5,956 bases of DNA, from NCBI GenBank assembly GCA_030043595.1, contig JASHXJ010000130.1:1-5956 (forward strand), read 5' to 3'. The notes beneath the pieces are model-generated. The model did not search any database. It had not been told where the DNA came from and saw only the letters and a list, made by a program, of their open reading frames with translations. The position numbers and the translations under genes are program-made. Below are positions 1 to 5,398 of this stretch, piece after piece; within the stretch, counting starts at the first letter, position 1, and every line of letters begins with the position of its first letter. Source of the stretch: Trebonia sp. (lineage in GTDB: Bacteria > Actinomycetota > Actinomycetes > Streptosporangiales > Streptosporangiaceae).

Positions 1-606
1 GCCGGGCTGTACAACGCCTGCAACGCGCTGGCGGCCGCGGCCGGAGCGTCCTGCCTCGGGGTCGACATGGACCTGGTCCAGGCGGCGGCGCACGGCGTGG
101 TGGGCGCCTTCGGACGGCTCGAGCGCGTCCGCGTCGGGGAGAAGCAGGCCTGCGTGCTCCTGGTCAAGAACCCGAGCGGGTTCAACGAGGCGCTCCGGCT
201 CGTGCTGTCACAGGACGGCCCCCGATGGCTGCTCGCGGGCCTCAACGACGGCGGCCCGGACGGCCGGGACGTGTCCTGGATCTGGGACGTGGACTTCGAG
301 ATGTGCCGGGGGCGGATCGCCCTCATGGCGGTCTCCGGGCAGCGGGCACGCGATCTGGTGCTGCGGCTCAAGTACGGCGGGCTCCTCGACCCGGGTCCCC
401 CGGTCGCGGCCGCGCCGCTGCTCGTGGCGGAGGACATGGTGCGTGCGTTCTTCGCCGCGCTCGAGCGGACACCCGCGGGGGAGGTCTTGTACGTGCTCAC
501 GACCTACACGGCGATGTGGACGCTGCGGCGGGAACTGGTGCGGCGCGGCTACCTGGCGCCCTTCTGGCAGCAGTCCCGGCTCGAGACGGCGGCGGCCGCG
601 GTATGA
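1..606 (+). CDS. murT: MurT, lipid II isoglutaminyl synthase subunit (5' end missing)
   Basis: This is the C-terminal ~201 residues of MurT; the reading frame is open from base 1, so the start lies upstream. MurT is the Mur-ligase-like ATP-binding subunit of the MurT/GatD complex. It activates the alpha-carboxyl of D-Glu in the peptidoglycan stem so that GatD-derived ammonia makes D-isoglutamine, at the cytoplasmic side of the membrane. Visible hallmarks are the opening GLYNACNALAAAA segment (end of the Mur ligase middle domain, asparagine-rich as in the family), then the C-terminal DUF1727-type domain with NPSGFNEALR and DVSWIWDVDFE. Structural work on the staphylococcal complex assigns a MurT aspartate in this domain to the glutaminase triad; the aspartates of DVSWIWD are the candidates here. 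The N-terminal ATP-binding P-loop and the Cys4 zinc ribbon fall outside the window. Its stop overlaps the gatD start, which supports joint translation. Identification is strong. Confidence 0.95.
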   Translation, partial: AGLYNACNALAAAAGASCLGVDMDLVQAAAHGVVGAFGRLERVRVGEKQACVLLVKNPSGFNEALRLVLSQDGPRWLLAGLNDGGPDGRDVSWIWDVDFEMCRGRIALMAVSGQRARDLVLRLKYGGLLDPGPPVAAAPLLVAEDMVRAFFAALERTPAGEVLYVLTTYTAMWTLRRELVRRGYLAPFWQQSRLETAAAAV

Positions 607-1409
607 GGATCGTCGTCGGTTACCTCTACCCGAAGGTGATGTGCCAGTACGGCGACCTCGGGAACGTGATCACGATCGTCAGGCGCTGCCAGTGGCGAGG
701 GATCGACGTCGAGGTCACAGAGCTCGACGTCGGTGACGCGGTCGACCCTGGCCAGATCGACCTGTTCCTCGTCGGCGGGGGCGCCGACACCCATCAGCGG
801 CTCGTCTGCGAGGACCTGCTCGCCGTGAAAGGCGAGGGCATCCGCCAGGCGATCGACCAGGGCGCGGCCGCCTTCGCGGTGTGCGCCGGCTATCAGCTGT
901 GGGGTCACTACTACCGCACCGCGACCGGGCAGGAGCTCGCCGGGCTCGGCGTTTTCGACGCTCACACCATTCACCGGGCCGCCCAGACCGGGACCAGGCT
1001 GGACACGATCGCCCGGGCAGGCAGCGTCAGGGCGGTCGGCAACCTGGTCGTGCAATGGGGCGACCAGGCCCTCGTGGGTTTCGAGAACCACGGCGGCAGG
1101 ACGTACCTGCACCCGGGCGCCCGGCCGCTGGGCAAGATCCTGGCCGGCGGCGGGAACAACTCCGAGGACGGCTGGGAAGGCTGCACGTACAAGAACGCCA
1201 TCGGCACCTACCTGCACGGCCCGGCCCTCCCCAAGAACCCGCGGCTCGCCGATCACATCATCGCCGCCGCGCTGGGCCGGCGCTACGGGGACGTGCAGCT
1301 CGCGCCGCTGGATGACACCCAGGAGATCGCCGCACACGACCAGGCGACGGAAAGATCCCTGGCCAGGCCCAGCCGGGCCAGGCACCTGTGGGGCCAGGGC
1401 GTCGGCTGA
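603..1409 (+). CDS. gatD: GatD, lipid II isoglutaminyl synthase glutamine amidotransferase subunit
   Basis: A 268-residue class I glutamine amidotransferase of the CobB/CobQ-like type. It hydrolyses glutamine and passes ammonia to MurT for amidation of D-Glu in lipid II. The start is ATG at 603, overlapping the murT stop by 4 bases (ATGA). The frame is open further upstream, but that part only shadows murT. The protein begins MRIVVGYLYP with YGDLGN at 16-21, as is usual for GatD. LFLVGGGADTHQ (54-65) is the oxyanion/glutamine-binding region, and Cys94 in AVCAGYQLWG is the expected nucleophile. NHGGRTYL (162-169) follows, and GTYLHGPALPKNP (201-213) carries the likely catalytic His205. The third triad residue is thought to come from MurT. 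It is about 25 residues longer than the staphylococcal enzyme because of a polar C-terminal tail (roughly 236-268), common in actinobacterial versions. No clear Shine-Dalgarno is seen, which fits translational coupling to murT. Confidence 0.95.
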   Translation: MRIVVGYLYPKVMCQYGDLGNVITIVRRCQWRGIDVEVTELDVGDAVDPGQIDLFLVGGGADTHQRLVCEDLLAVKGEGIRQAIDQGAAAFAVCAGYQLWGHYYRTATGQELAGLGVFDAHTIHRAAQTGTRLDTIARAGSVRAVGNLVVQWGDQALVGFENHGGRTYLHPGARPLGKILAGGGNNSEDGWEGCTYKNAIGTYLHGPALPKNPRLADHIIAAALGRRYGDVQLAPLDDTQEIAAHDQATERSLARPSRARHLWGQGVG

Positions 1410-1411
1410 GA

Positions 1412-1434
1412 GCGGGCGGCCCGGGGGAGCCCGC
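1412..1434 (+). terminator. Weak GC hairpin after gatD
   Basis: GCGGGC (1412-1417) and GCCCGC (1429-1434) form a perfect 6-bp stem with an 11-base loop, three bases after the gatD stop. No real U-tract follows; the nearest is TTT at 1444. If it terminates the murT-gatD transcript, it does so as the U-less hairpin type common in high-GC actinobacteria. In sequence this rich in GC, such a stem could arise by chance. Confidence 0.3.
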
Positions 1435-1439
1435 GCCGG

Positions 1440-1467
1440 TCCGTTTAGTCCGGTTTAGAATGCTTAG
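1440..1467 (+). promoter_or_regulatory. Tandem TTTAG-type repeats over the MFS gene promoter
   Basis: TCCGTTTAG (1440-1448) is followed at once by TCCGGTTTAG (1449-1458), and then by a degenerate third unit ending in CTTAG (1463-1467). The TTAG cores are 10 and 9 bases apart, about one helical turn. TAGAAT at 1456-1461 matches a sigma-70-type -10 hexamer (TANNNT). It would start transcription near 1468 and leave a ~26-base leader containing the Shine-Dalgarno. There is no good -35 at 17-18 bases, which suggests an activator-dependent or weak promoter, with the repeats as the likely protein-binding site. The region is notably AT-richer than its surroundings. Confidence 0.45.
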
Positions 1468-1493
1468 GTCCCACCGCGATCACTGGAGTGAGC

Positions 1494-2837
1494 ATGTGCG
1501 CTGCCTGTGGCGTGCCCACGCACGTCCCGGTGTGGGACCTGGACGAGGGGGCGGACCAGGCCGGCGACGTCCAGCGCCAGCCGGCCAAGTTCGCGGCCCT
1601 GCGCAACGGGTCGTGCAGGCCGTATCTCGGCGGCGCCGCGCTGGCGATGATGGCGGACAACATCGAGCACGTGATCACGTACTGGGTGCTGTGGGAGAAG
1701 TTCCACTCCTCCGCGCTCACCGGCTTCGAGGTGATCAGCCACTGGCTGCCGTTCCTGCTGCTGTCGCCGTACTTCGGCGCGCTGGCCGACCGGCGCGACT
1801 GCCGCAGGCTCATCCAGGGCGCGCAGCTGCTGTTCATGGCCGTGTCCGTCAGCTGGGGGGTGCTGTTCGCGACCGGGACGCTGCGCATCTGGAATGCCTG
1901 CGTGCTGCTCATACTGCACGGCATGGCCGGCGCGCTGTGGGGACCAGCCGAGCAGCTCATGCTCGAGGACTTCGTCGGTCCGGCCGACCTGCCGAGCGCC
2001 ATCAGGCTCAACTCGACAGCGCGCAGCCTTGGCATCCTCTTCGGCCCGGTCGTGGGGTCGGCGCTGCTGCTGGGCCTCGGGCCGGTCAAGGGGATCTTCT
2101 GCAACGTCGCGTTCTACCTGCCGCTGACCGTCCTCATGGCGCGCACGAAGTTCACCGGCCACGTGCGGCACGGCGTCGCCGCGCGGGCGCGGATCGGAGT
2201 GGTCGGAGCCGTCCGGGTGTTCCGCGAGATCGCCAGGGACCGTGTGCTCGTCTCGATGATCGTCCTCGCCGGGCTCGGCGCGTTCTTCATCGGCGCCGCC
2301 ATGCAGACCGTCATGCCCGCGCTCGCGAACGACATGGGCACGGCGAACACGGGGACGGCGTACGGCGTCCTGCTGTTCGCCAACGGGCTCGGCGGCGTCC
2401 TCGGCGGGCTGCTGCTCGAGGGCACCGGGTGGCTGAGGATGTCCGTCCGTGTCGCCCTGTGGAGCACGGCGGTCTACGGCGTGTCCACGGTCGCGTTCGC
2501 GTTCAGCCACAGCCTCGCGATCTCGGTGCCGCTGCTCGTCATCGGCGGCGTCGCCAACCTGGCCGCGCTGTCGATCACGCAGACGGTCGTCCAGCTGCTC
2601 GCGCCGCGCGAGAAGCGCGGCCAGATCGTGGGCGTGTACGGGGTCGGCGCCAACGGCATGAAGATCGGCAGCGGCTTCACCGTGGGCATGTTCGGCGCAC
2701 TGGTCGGCTTGCGCTGGTCGCTAGGGCTGAGCGCCGTGGCCATGTGCGCCGGGACCGCGGTCGTCGCCGGCTACCTGGCCAGCGGGGCGCGCCGCGCCCG
2801 CCGCGAGAACGCTCATGCACAGAATGTAGTAACTTAA
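1494..2837 (+). CDS. MFS transporter, MFS_3/EntS-like exporter with Cys-rich N-terminal extension
   Basis: A 447-residue inner-membrane transporter of the major facilitator superfamily, most like the MFS_3 (EntS-type, presumed drug or siderophore export) branch. The chosen start is ATG at 1494, with GGAG (1485-1488) five bases upstream; GTG at 1488 is in frame but overlaps that site. A cytoplasmic stretch of ~44 residues beginning MCAACGVP precedes the first helix and contains Cys2, Cys5 and Cys41. Helix 1 is unusually polar (DNIEHVITYW, 55-64, then WEKFHS, 67-72). GALADRRDCRRL (95-106) is MFS motif A between helices 2 and 3. WGPAEQLMLEDF (149-160) and LGILFGPVVG (179-188) are typical of MFS_3. 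About 11-12 hydrophobic helices follow, and the tail is basic (GARRARREN). The substrate cannot be read from sequence, and neighbouring genes give no clear clue. The family call is firm; export direction is inferred. Confidence 0.88.
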   Translation: MCAACGVPTHVPVWDLDEGADQAGDVQRQPAKFAALRNGSCRPYLGGAALAMMADNIEHVITYWVLWEKFHSSALTGFEVISHWLPFLLLSPYFGALADRRDCRRLIQGAQLLFMAVSVSWGVLFATGTLRIWNACVLLILHGMAGALWGPAEQLMLEDFVGPADLPSAIRLNSTARSLGILFGPVVGSALLLGLGPVKGIFCNVAFYLPLTVLMARTKFTGHVRHGVAARARIGVVGAVRVFREIARDRVLVSMIVLAGLGAFFIGAAMQTVMPALANDMGTANTGTAYGVLLFANGLGGVLGGLLLEGTGWLRMSVRVALWSTAVYGVSTVAFAFSHSLAISVPLLVIGGVANLAALSITQTVVQLLAPREKRGQIVGVYGVGANGMKIGSGFTVGMFGALVGLRWSLGLSAVAMCAGTAVVAGYLASGARRARRENAHAQNVVT

Positions 2838-2873
2838 CTGCGAAACGTCAGCACATGATGGCAGACTGCGGCC
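2838..2873 (+). promoter_or_regulatory. Possible leaderless promoter of the 142-residue protein gene
   Basis: CAGACT (2862-2867) ends exactly 6 bases before the ATG at 2874, the geometry of a leaderless transcript (-10 at -12 to -7, with A at -11 and T at -7). CTGCGA (2838-2843), 18 bases upstream of it, is a poor -35 match. No Shine-Dalgarno is visible before the ATG. An alternative -10 is TAACTT at 2830-2835, inside the end of the MFS gene. Both are weak matches. Confidence 0.3.
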
Positions 2874-3302
2874 ATGGAATCTCCGCACTGCCCCGAACTG
2901 ATGGCAACACCGGTAAGGACCGACGCGGACGTGCTTGCCCGAGTCGGCGCGATCATCGACGCAGAGGCCAGGACGCTGCAGGCACTGTGGCTATTCTTCC
3001 TGGACCGCGACGGCATGCAGAGTCAGGTCGTGGTGCCGATCGACTGCCTGCCAGAGCCGCCCGACCCGCAGCTGGTCAGCGGGCTGTGCTACGTCGTCTC
3101 CCAGGTACTTTCCGACACCGAGCCCGACGGGTCCGCCGTGATCACGCTGAGCCGCCCGGGGCTGGCCGATCTCCTCGAGATGGACCGGCACTGGCTCAGC
3201 GCCCTGCAGCGGGGCGCGGCCACGCACAGGCTGCCGGTCCGGATGCTCTGTCTCGCCACCCCGGACGGCGTCCGCGAACTTGGCCCGGTCGCGCTCTGCT
3301 GA
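2874..3302 (+). CDS. Conserved-looking actinobacterial protein of unknown function, 142 aa
   Basis: A 142-residue soluble protein with no signal peptide or membrane helix; I cannot assign a function. The pattern is an N-terminal helical segment (17-36), then LWLFFLDRDGMQSQVVVPID (39-58), PEPPDPQLVSGLCYVV (60-75), AVITLSRPGLADLLEMDRHW (88-107), and a final MLCLATPDGVREL (124-136). The alternation of hydrophobic strands and helices, the SRPG-N8-DRHW segment and the closing ATPDGVREL recall small actinomycete hypothetical proteins. Their fold may resemble the JAB/RadC type, but no zinc-binding HxH-S-D signature is present, so this would be a non-catalytic relative at best. The start could also be ATG 2901, in frame; 2874 is preferred because a leaderless -10 fits it. 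Codon use matches the neighbours, so it looks like a real gene. It lies 36 bases after the MFS gene on the same strand, so cotranscription is possible. Confidence 0.75.
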   Translation: MESPHCPELMATPVRTDADVLARVGAIIDAEARTLQALWLFFLDRDGMQSQVVVPIDCLPEPPDPQLVSGLCYVVSQVLSDTEPDGSAVITLSRPGLADLLEMDRHWLSALQRGAATHRLPVRMLCLATPDGVRELGPVALC

Positions 3303-3325
3303 CGTGCCGCCGCCCCCGGCCGGCG

Positions 3326-3370
3326 ATGACATGACGTTGGGTCATAGACTCGCTACGTTCGGTTCATAGA
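3326..3370 (+). promoter_or_regulatory. Promoter and candidate operator of the ABM-like gene
   Basis: ATGAC occurs twice in tandem (3326-3335), and the second copy pairs with GTCAT (3341-3345) as a perfect 5-bp inverted repeat with a 5-base spacer. A direct repeat GGTCATAGA (3340-3348) / GTTCATAGA (3362-3370) lies 22 bases apart, about two helical turns. A plausible promoter is ATGACG (3331-3336), a 17-base spacer and TACGTT (3354-3359), with a start near 3366. The palindrome would then cover the -35. An alternative -10 is TAGACT at 3345-3350. No regulator for this site is identifiable in the window. Confidence 0.4.
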
Positions 3371-3381
3371 AGGGAGATCTG

Positions 3382-3654
3382 ATGACTGCCATGCTTGCCG
3401 TTCGGCACCATGTCCGGGACTACGCCGCCTGGCGGAAGGTGTACGAGGACGCCGAGTCGATGCGAGTTCAGTACGGCTGCACCGCGCAGCGCGTGATGCG
3501 GATGCCCGATGACCAGAACGAGCTGTTCATCACCCACGACTTCCCCACCGTCAAGCAGGCGGAAGACTTCGCCCGCAACCCGGCGCTGCGCGACGCGATG
3601 GACCACGCGGGAGTCGAGGGCACGCCGCGGATGGAGATCTACACAGACATCTGA
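3382..3654 (+). CDS. Antibiotic biosynthesis monooxygenase-like (dimeric alpha/beta barrel) small protein
   Basis: A 90-residue cytoplasmic protein whose size and pattern fit the ferredoxin-like dimeric alpha/beta barrel (ABM/EthD-like) superfamily. A strand (MLAVRHHV, 4-11) is followed by DYAAWRKVYEDAESMRVQYG (13-32), the helix of such proteins. Next come RVMRMPDDQNELFITHDFPT (37-56), a two-strand hairpin, then the helix KQAEDFARNPALRDAMDHAGV (58-78), and the last strand RMEIYTDI (83-90). Some relatives are cofactor-free monooxygenases or polyketide cyclases, but many are uncharacterised. No cofactor or catalytic residue can be assigned, so enzymatic activity is only inferred. The start is secure: AGGGAG (3371-3376) lies five bases before the ATG. 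It stands alone, 79 bases after the preceding gene and 67 before the next, with its own promoter-like sequence. Confidence 0.8.
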   Translation: MTAMLAVRHHVRDYAAWRKVYEDAESMRVQYGCTAQRVMRMPDDQNELFITHDFPTVKQAEDFARNPALRDAMDHAGVEGTPRMEIYTDI

Positions 3655-3685
3655 CGGGGCGGCCAGGCGGGAGGAGCAGGCCGTC

Positions 3686-3721
3686 TTCGACCGGTTACCC
3701 TCCGTGTGCTTGGATTAGCTC
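3686..3721 (+). promoter_or_regulatory. Possible leaderless promoter of the membrane protein gene
   Basis: TTCGAC (3686-3691, -35-like) and TTGGAT (3710-3715) are separated by 18 bases, and the -10-like hexamer ends 6 bases before the ATG at 3722. That would put transcription start on the first base of the start codon. The missing A at the second position of the -10 weakens it. The only Shine-Dalgarno-like element is GGA at 3712-3714, too weak to be decisive. Confidence 0.3.
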
Positions 3722-4510
3722 ATGAGTCCCCTCTCGGGTGTACTGGACGAGGCGTGGGCCATGTACCGGCGCCACGCCGCGCATTTCATCCTGATCGCGT
3801 TCGTCATCTTCATCGTGATCGCCGCGATCAGCGCGCTGCTGAGCTGGGCGGCGGGTACTCTCGGCGCCTTTATCGCGCTGATCTTCACCGTGTTCGGCGT
3901 CTTCCTGCTGCAGGCGGCGCTGACAAAGGCGGTGCAGGACGTGCGCGACGGGCGGGCCGACCTCGACCTGGGCGAGACCGTGTCGGCCGCCCTGCCGTTC
4001 GTGGGGGCGGTCGCGCTCGCCTCGATCCTCGCCGCCATCGGCATCGGGATCGGGTTCGTCCTGATCATCGTGCCTGGGCTGATCCTGCTGACGTTCTGGT
4101 CCCTGATCGTGCCGTCGATCGTGATCGGCGGCTGCAGGGCGATGGAGTCGTTCGGCCGGAGCTGGCGGACGGTCCGCGGGTACGCGTGGCACGTCTTCGG
4201 CACCCTGGTGCTGGTGTTTCTGATCCAGATCGTCTTCACCATCGTGCTCTCGCTGGTCCTGCTGGCGCTGCCGTACGGGTGGCGGAGCTTCATCTCCAAC
4301 GTGGTGTCGGGCACGCTGGTCGCCCCGTTCGTCGCCGCGGTCATCACGCTGGTGTACTACCGGCTCACCGCCGCGCACGGCGAGGCGGCGGAGCCCGGCG
4401 CGCCGGCACCCAGCGGCGGGTACGGGCAGCCTGGCGGTTACGGCGAGCCGCCTGCTGAGCCGCCTGGCGGCGGGGCCCCGTACGGCGGCGGCTTCACGCC
4501 CCAGCAGTGA
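3722..4510 (+). CDS. Six-helix membrane protein with Gly/Pro/Tyr-rich cytoplasmic tail
   Basis: A 262-residue integral membrane protein. Hydrophobic segments lie at about 21-43, 47-68, 90-112, 112-134, 157-183 and 195-213. An amphipathic N-terminus (LDEAWAMYRRHAAHF) precedes them. The soluble loop KAVQDVRDGRADLDLGETVSAA (69-90) and the segment RAMESFGRSWRTVRGYAWHVFG (139-160), between helices 4 and 5, are typical of the membrane family related to the GPDPase membrane domain (PF10110-like) in actinobacteria. No enzymatic domain is attached, so it is not a phosphodiesterase itself. The tail (221-262) is low-complexity, with repeated GGYGxP units (GGYGQPGGYGEPP, 232-244). The role is unknown; an envelope or scaffold function is only a guess. 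The start is ATG 3722; an in-frame ATG at 3761 would remove the conserved N-terminal helix. Its last 17 bases overlap the 3' end of the converging map gene. Confidence 0.82.
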   Translation: MSPLSGVLDEAWAMYRRHAAHFILIAFVIFIVIAAISALLSWAAGTLGAFIALIFTVFGVFLLQAALTKAVQDVRDGRADLDLGETVSAALPFVGAVALASILAAIGIGIGFVLIIVPGLILLTFWSLIVPSIVIGGCRAMESFGRSWRTVRGYAWHVFGTLVLVFLIQIVFTIVLSLVLLALPYGWRSFISNVVSGTLVAPFVAAVITLVYYRLTAAHGEAAEPGAPAPSGGYGQPGGYGEPPAEPPGGGAPYGGGFTPQQ

Positions 4511-5264
4511 GGATCACCGGACCGTCGCTGGTGACGGCCACGGTGTGCTCGGCGTGCGCGGCCCGGCTGCCGTCCGCCGTGCGGACCGTCCAGCCGTCAT
4601 CGTCCACGTAGATGTGGTCGCTTCCGCCGCCCATGAACCACGGCTCGATCGCGATCACCAGTCCCGGGACGAGCCGCATGCCGCGTCCGGCCTTGCCCCG
4701 GTTGGGGATGTGCGGGTCCTCGTGCATCGACCGGCCGACGCCATGGCCGCCCAGGTCGGTGGAGATGCCGTAGCCGCCGGCCCGGCCGACCTTCCCGACC
4801 GCGGCGGAAATGTCGCCGATCCGAGCGCCGGGCACGGCGGCCGCTATCCCGGCCCGCAGCGCCGCCTCCGTGGTGGCGATCAGCTCGGCGTCCCCGTTGA
4901 CCGCCGGCCCGACCGTGAATGAGACGGCCGCGTCGGCCACCCAGCCGTCCAGGGTCGCCCCGGCGTCGACGCTGAGCAGGTCCCCGGGCTTGAGCCGGTA
5001 GCGGCCGGGGATTCCGTGCAGCGCCGCGTCGTTCACCGAGGTGCAGATGACCGCGGGGTAAGGAACCGGGGCGAACTTGGGCTTGTAGTGCAGGAACGGC
5101 GAGGTGGCCCCGGCCTTGGCGAGCACGTCGCGGGCCGCCTCGTCCAGTTCGGCGAGCCGCACCCCCGGCGCGGCGCACGCGCGCGCGGCGGTGAGCACCC
5201 CTGCGACGACCTTGCCCGCTGCGCGGATCGCCTCGATCTCCCCCGGCGTCTTGAGCTCGACCAC
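4494..5264 (-). CDS. map: Type I methionine aminopeptidase
   Basis: A 256-residue cytosolic metalloprotease that removes the initiator methionine from nascent proteins with a small second residue. The dinuclear-metal ligands are all present: Asp100 (SVDAG), Asp111 (VADAA), His174 (GGHGVG), Glu207 (AIEPW) and Glu239 (HAEHT). The substrate-pocket histidines His83 (LHGIP) and His181 (MHEDPHIPN) are also there. Length fits the short bacterial form without an N-terminal zinc-finger extension. The preferred start is GTG at 5264, giving MVELKTPGEIEAIRAAG. AAGGGAG (5277-5271) lies 6 bases before it, whereas it abuts the in-frame ATG at 5270 with no spacing. An upstream in-frame ATG at 5291 adds MWPVTREMR without a ribosome site. 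The gene is outside the secY-adk-map-infA context, so it may be a second map copy; that cannot be checked here. It diverges from a marR gene and ends overlapping the convergent membrane-protein gene. Confidence 0.96.
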   Translation of the reverse strand: MVELKTPGEIEAIRAAGKVVAGVLTAARACAAPGVRLAELDEAARDVLAKAGATSPFLHYKPKFAPVPYPAVICTSVNDAALHGIPGRYRLKPGDLLSVDAGATLDGWVADAAVSFTVGPAVNGDAELIATTEAALRAGIAAAVPGARIGDISAAVGKVGRAGGYGISTDLGGHGVGRSMHEDPHIPNRGKAGRGMRLVPGLVIAIEPWFMGGGSDHIYVDDDGWTVRTADGSRAAHAEHTVAVTSDGPVILTAGA

Positions 5265-5270
5265 GCGCAT

Positions 5271-5277
5271 CTCCCTT
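5271..5277 (-). promoter_or_regulatory. Shine-Dalgarno that decides the map start
   Basis: AAGGGAG on the minus strand runs directly into ATG (5270), but stands 6 bases from the GTG at 5264. The spacing therefore favours GTG as the initiation codon of map. Confidence 0.7.
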
Positions 5278-5297
5278 GTGACTGGCCACAACTATAA

Positions 5298-5341
5298 GCC
5301 GGCAGGCCGGCCGCGAGGAGGGGACTGGCCGGCCTGCCGGC
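5298..5341. repeat. Perfect 15-bp inverted repeat between map and marR
   Basis: GCCGGCAGGCCGGCC (5298-5312) and GGCCGGCCTGCCGGC (5327-5341) are exact reverse complements separated by a 14-base loop. In a map transcript starting near 5361 it would form a very stable hairpin in the leader, about 20 bases before the Shine-Dalgarno. No U-tract follows on either strand. Possible roles are leader attenuation, transcript stabilisation or a terminator for upstream minus-strand transcription. It is the strongest hairpin I saw in the window. Confidence 0.75.
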
Positions 5342-5369
5342 CCGTCAGGGACCGCGTACTCCCGCCGGA

Positions 5370-5398
5370 TATACTTGCATAGTGCAATCATTTGTCAA
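5370..5398. promoter_or_regulatory. MarR-type operator overlapping divergent promoter elements
   Basis: TTGCATAGTGCAA (5375-5387) is a perfect palindrome (TTGCA-N3-TGCAA) of the form commonly bound by MarR-family dimers. On the plus strand it begins on the last base of TATACT (5370-5375), a near-consensus -10 for marR, with no good -35. On the minus strand, TTGACA (5398-5393) is a perfect -35 directed at map. The palindrome falls between it and a weak -10 (AAGTAT, 5376-5371, spacer 16). Further AATGCA half-site-like repeats occur at 5397-5402 and 5406-5411. Repressor binding here would block both directions. Confidence 0.6.

Noticed and set aside
225..602. An N-terminal extension of gatD reaching back to 225.
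   Set aside because: This part lies in another frame of murT and is low-complexity Arg/Gly/Ala. GatD homologues begin at MRIVVGYLYP, matching ATG 603.
549..1385. A 278-codon minus-strand frame opposite gatD.
   Set aside because: GatD on the plus strand has all its catalytic motifs. The antisense product has no recognisable domain and shows antisense-shadow composition.
1388..3334. A 648-codon plus-strand reading frame spanning the MFS gene and the next gene.
   Set aside because: It is an Arg/Gly/Pro-rich out-of-frame shadow caused by high GC. The true frames in the same stretch have recognisable transporter helices and family motifs.
3653..3685. GACGGGGCGGCC ... GGCCGTC after the ABM-like gene as a terminator hairpin.
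   Set aside because: The stem needs a multi-base bulge and has no U-tract, so it is not distinguishable from chance at this GC content.
3695..4378. A 227-codon minus-strand frame opposite the membrane protein gene.
   Set aside because: It encodes an extremely Asp/Arg/Gln-rich sequence, the expected antisense of hydrophobic helix codons.
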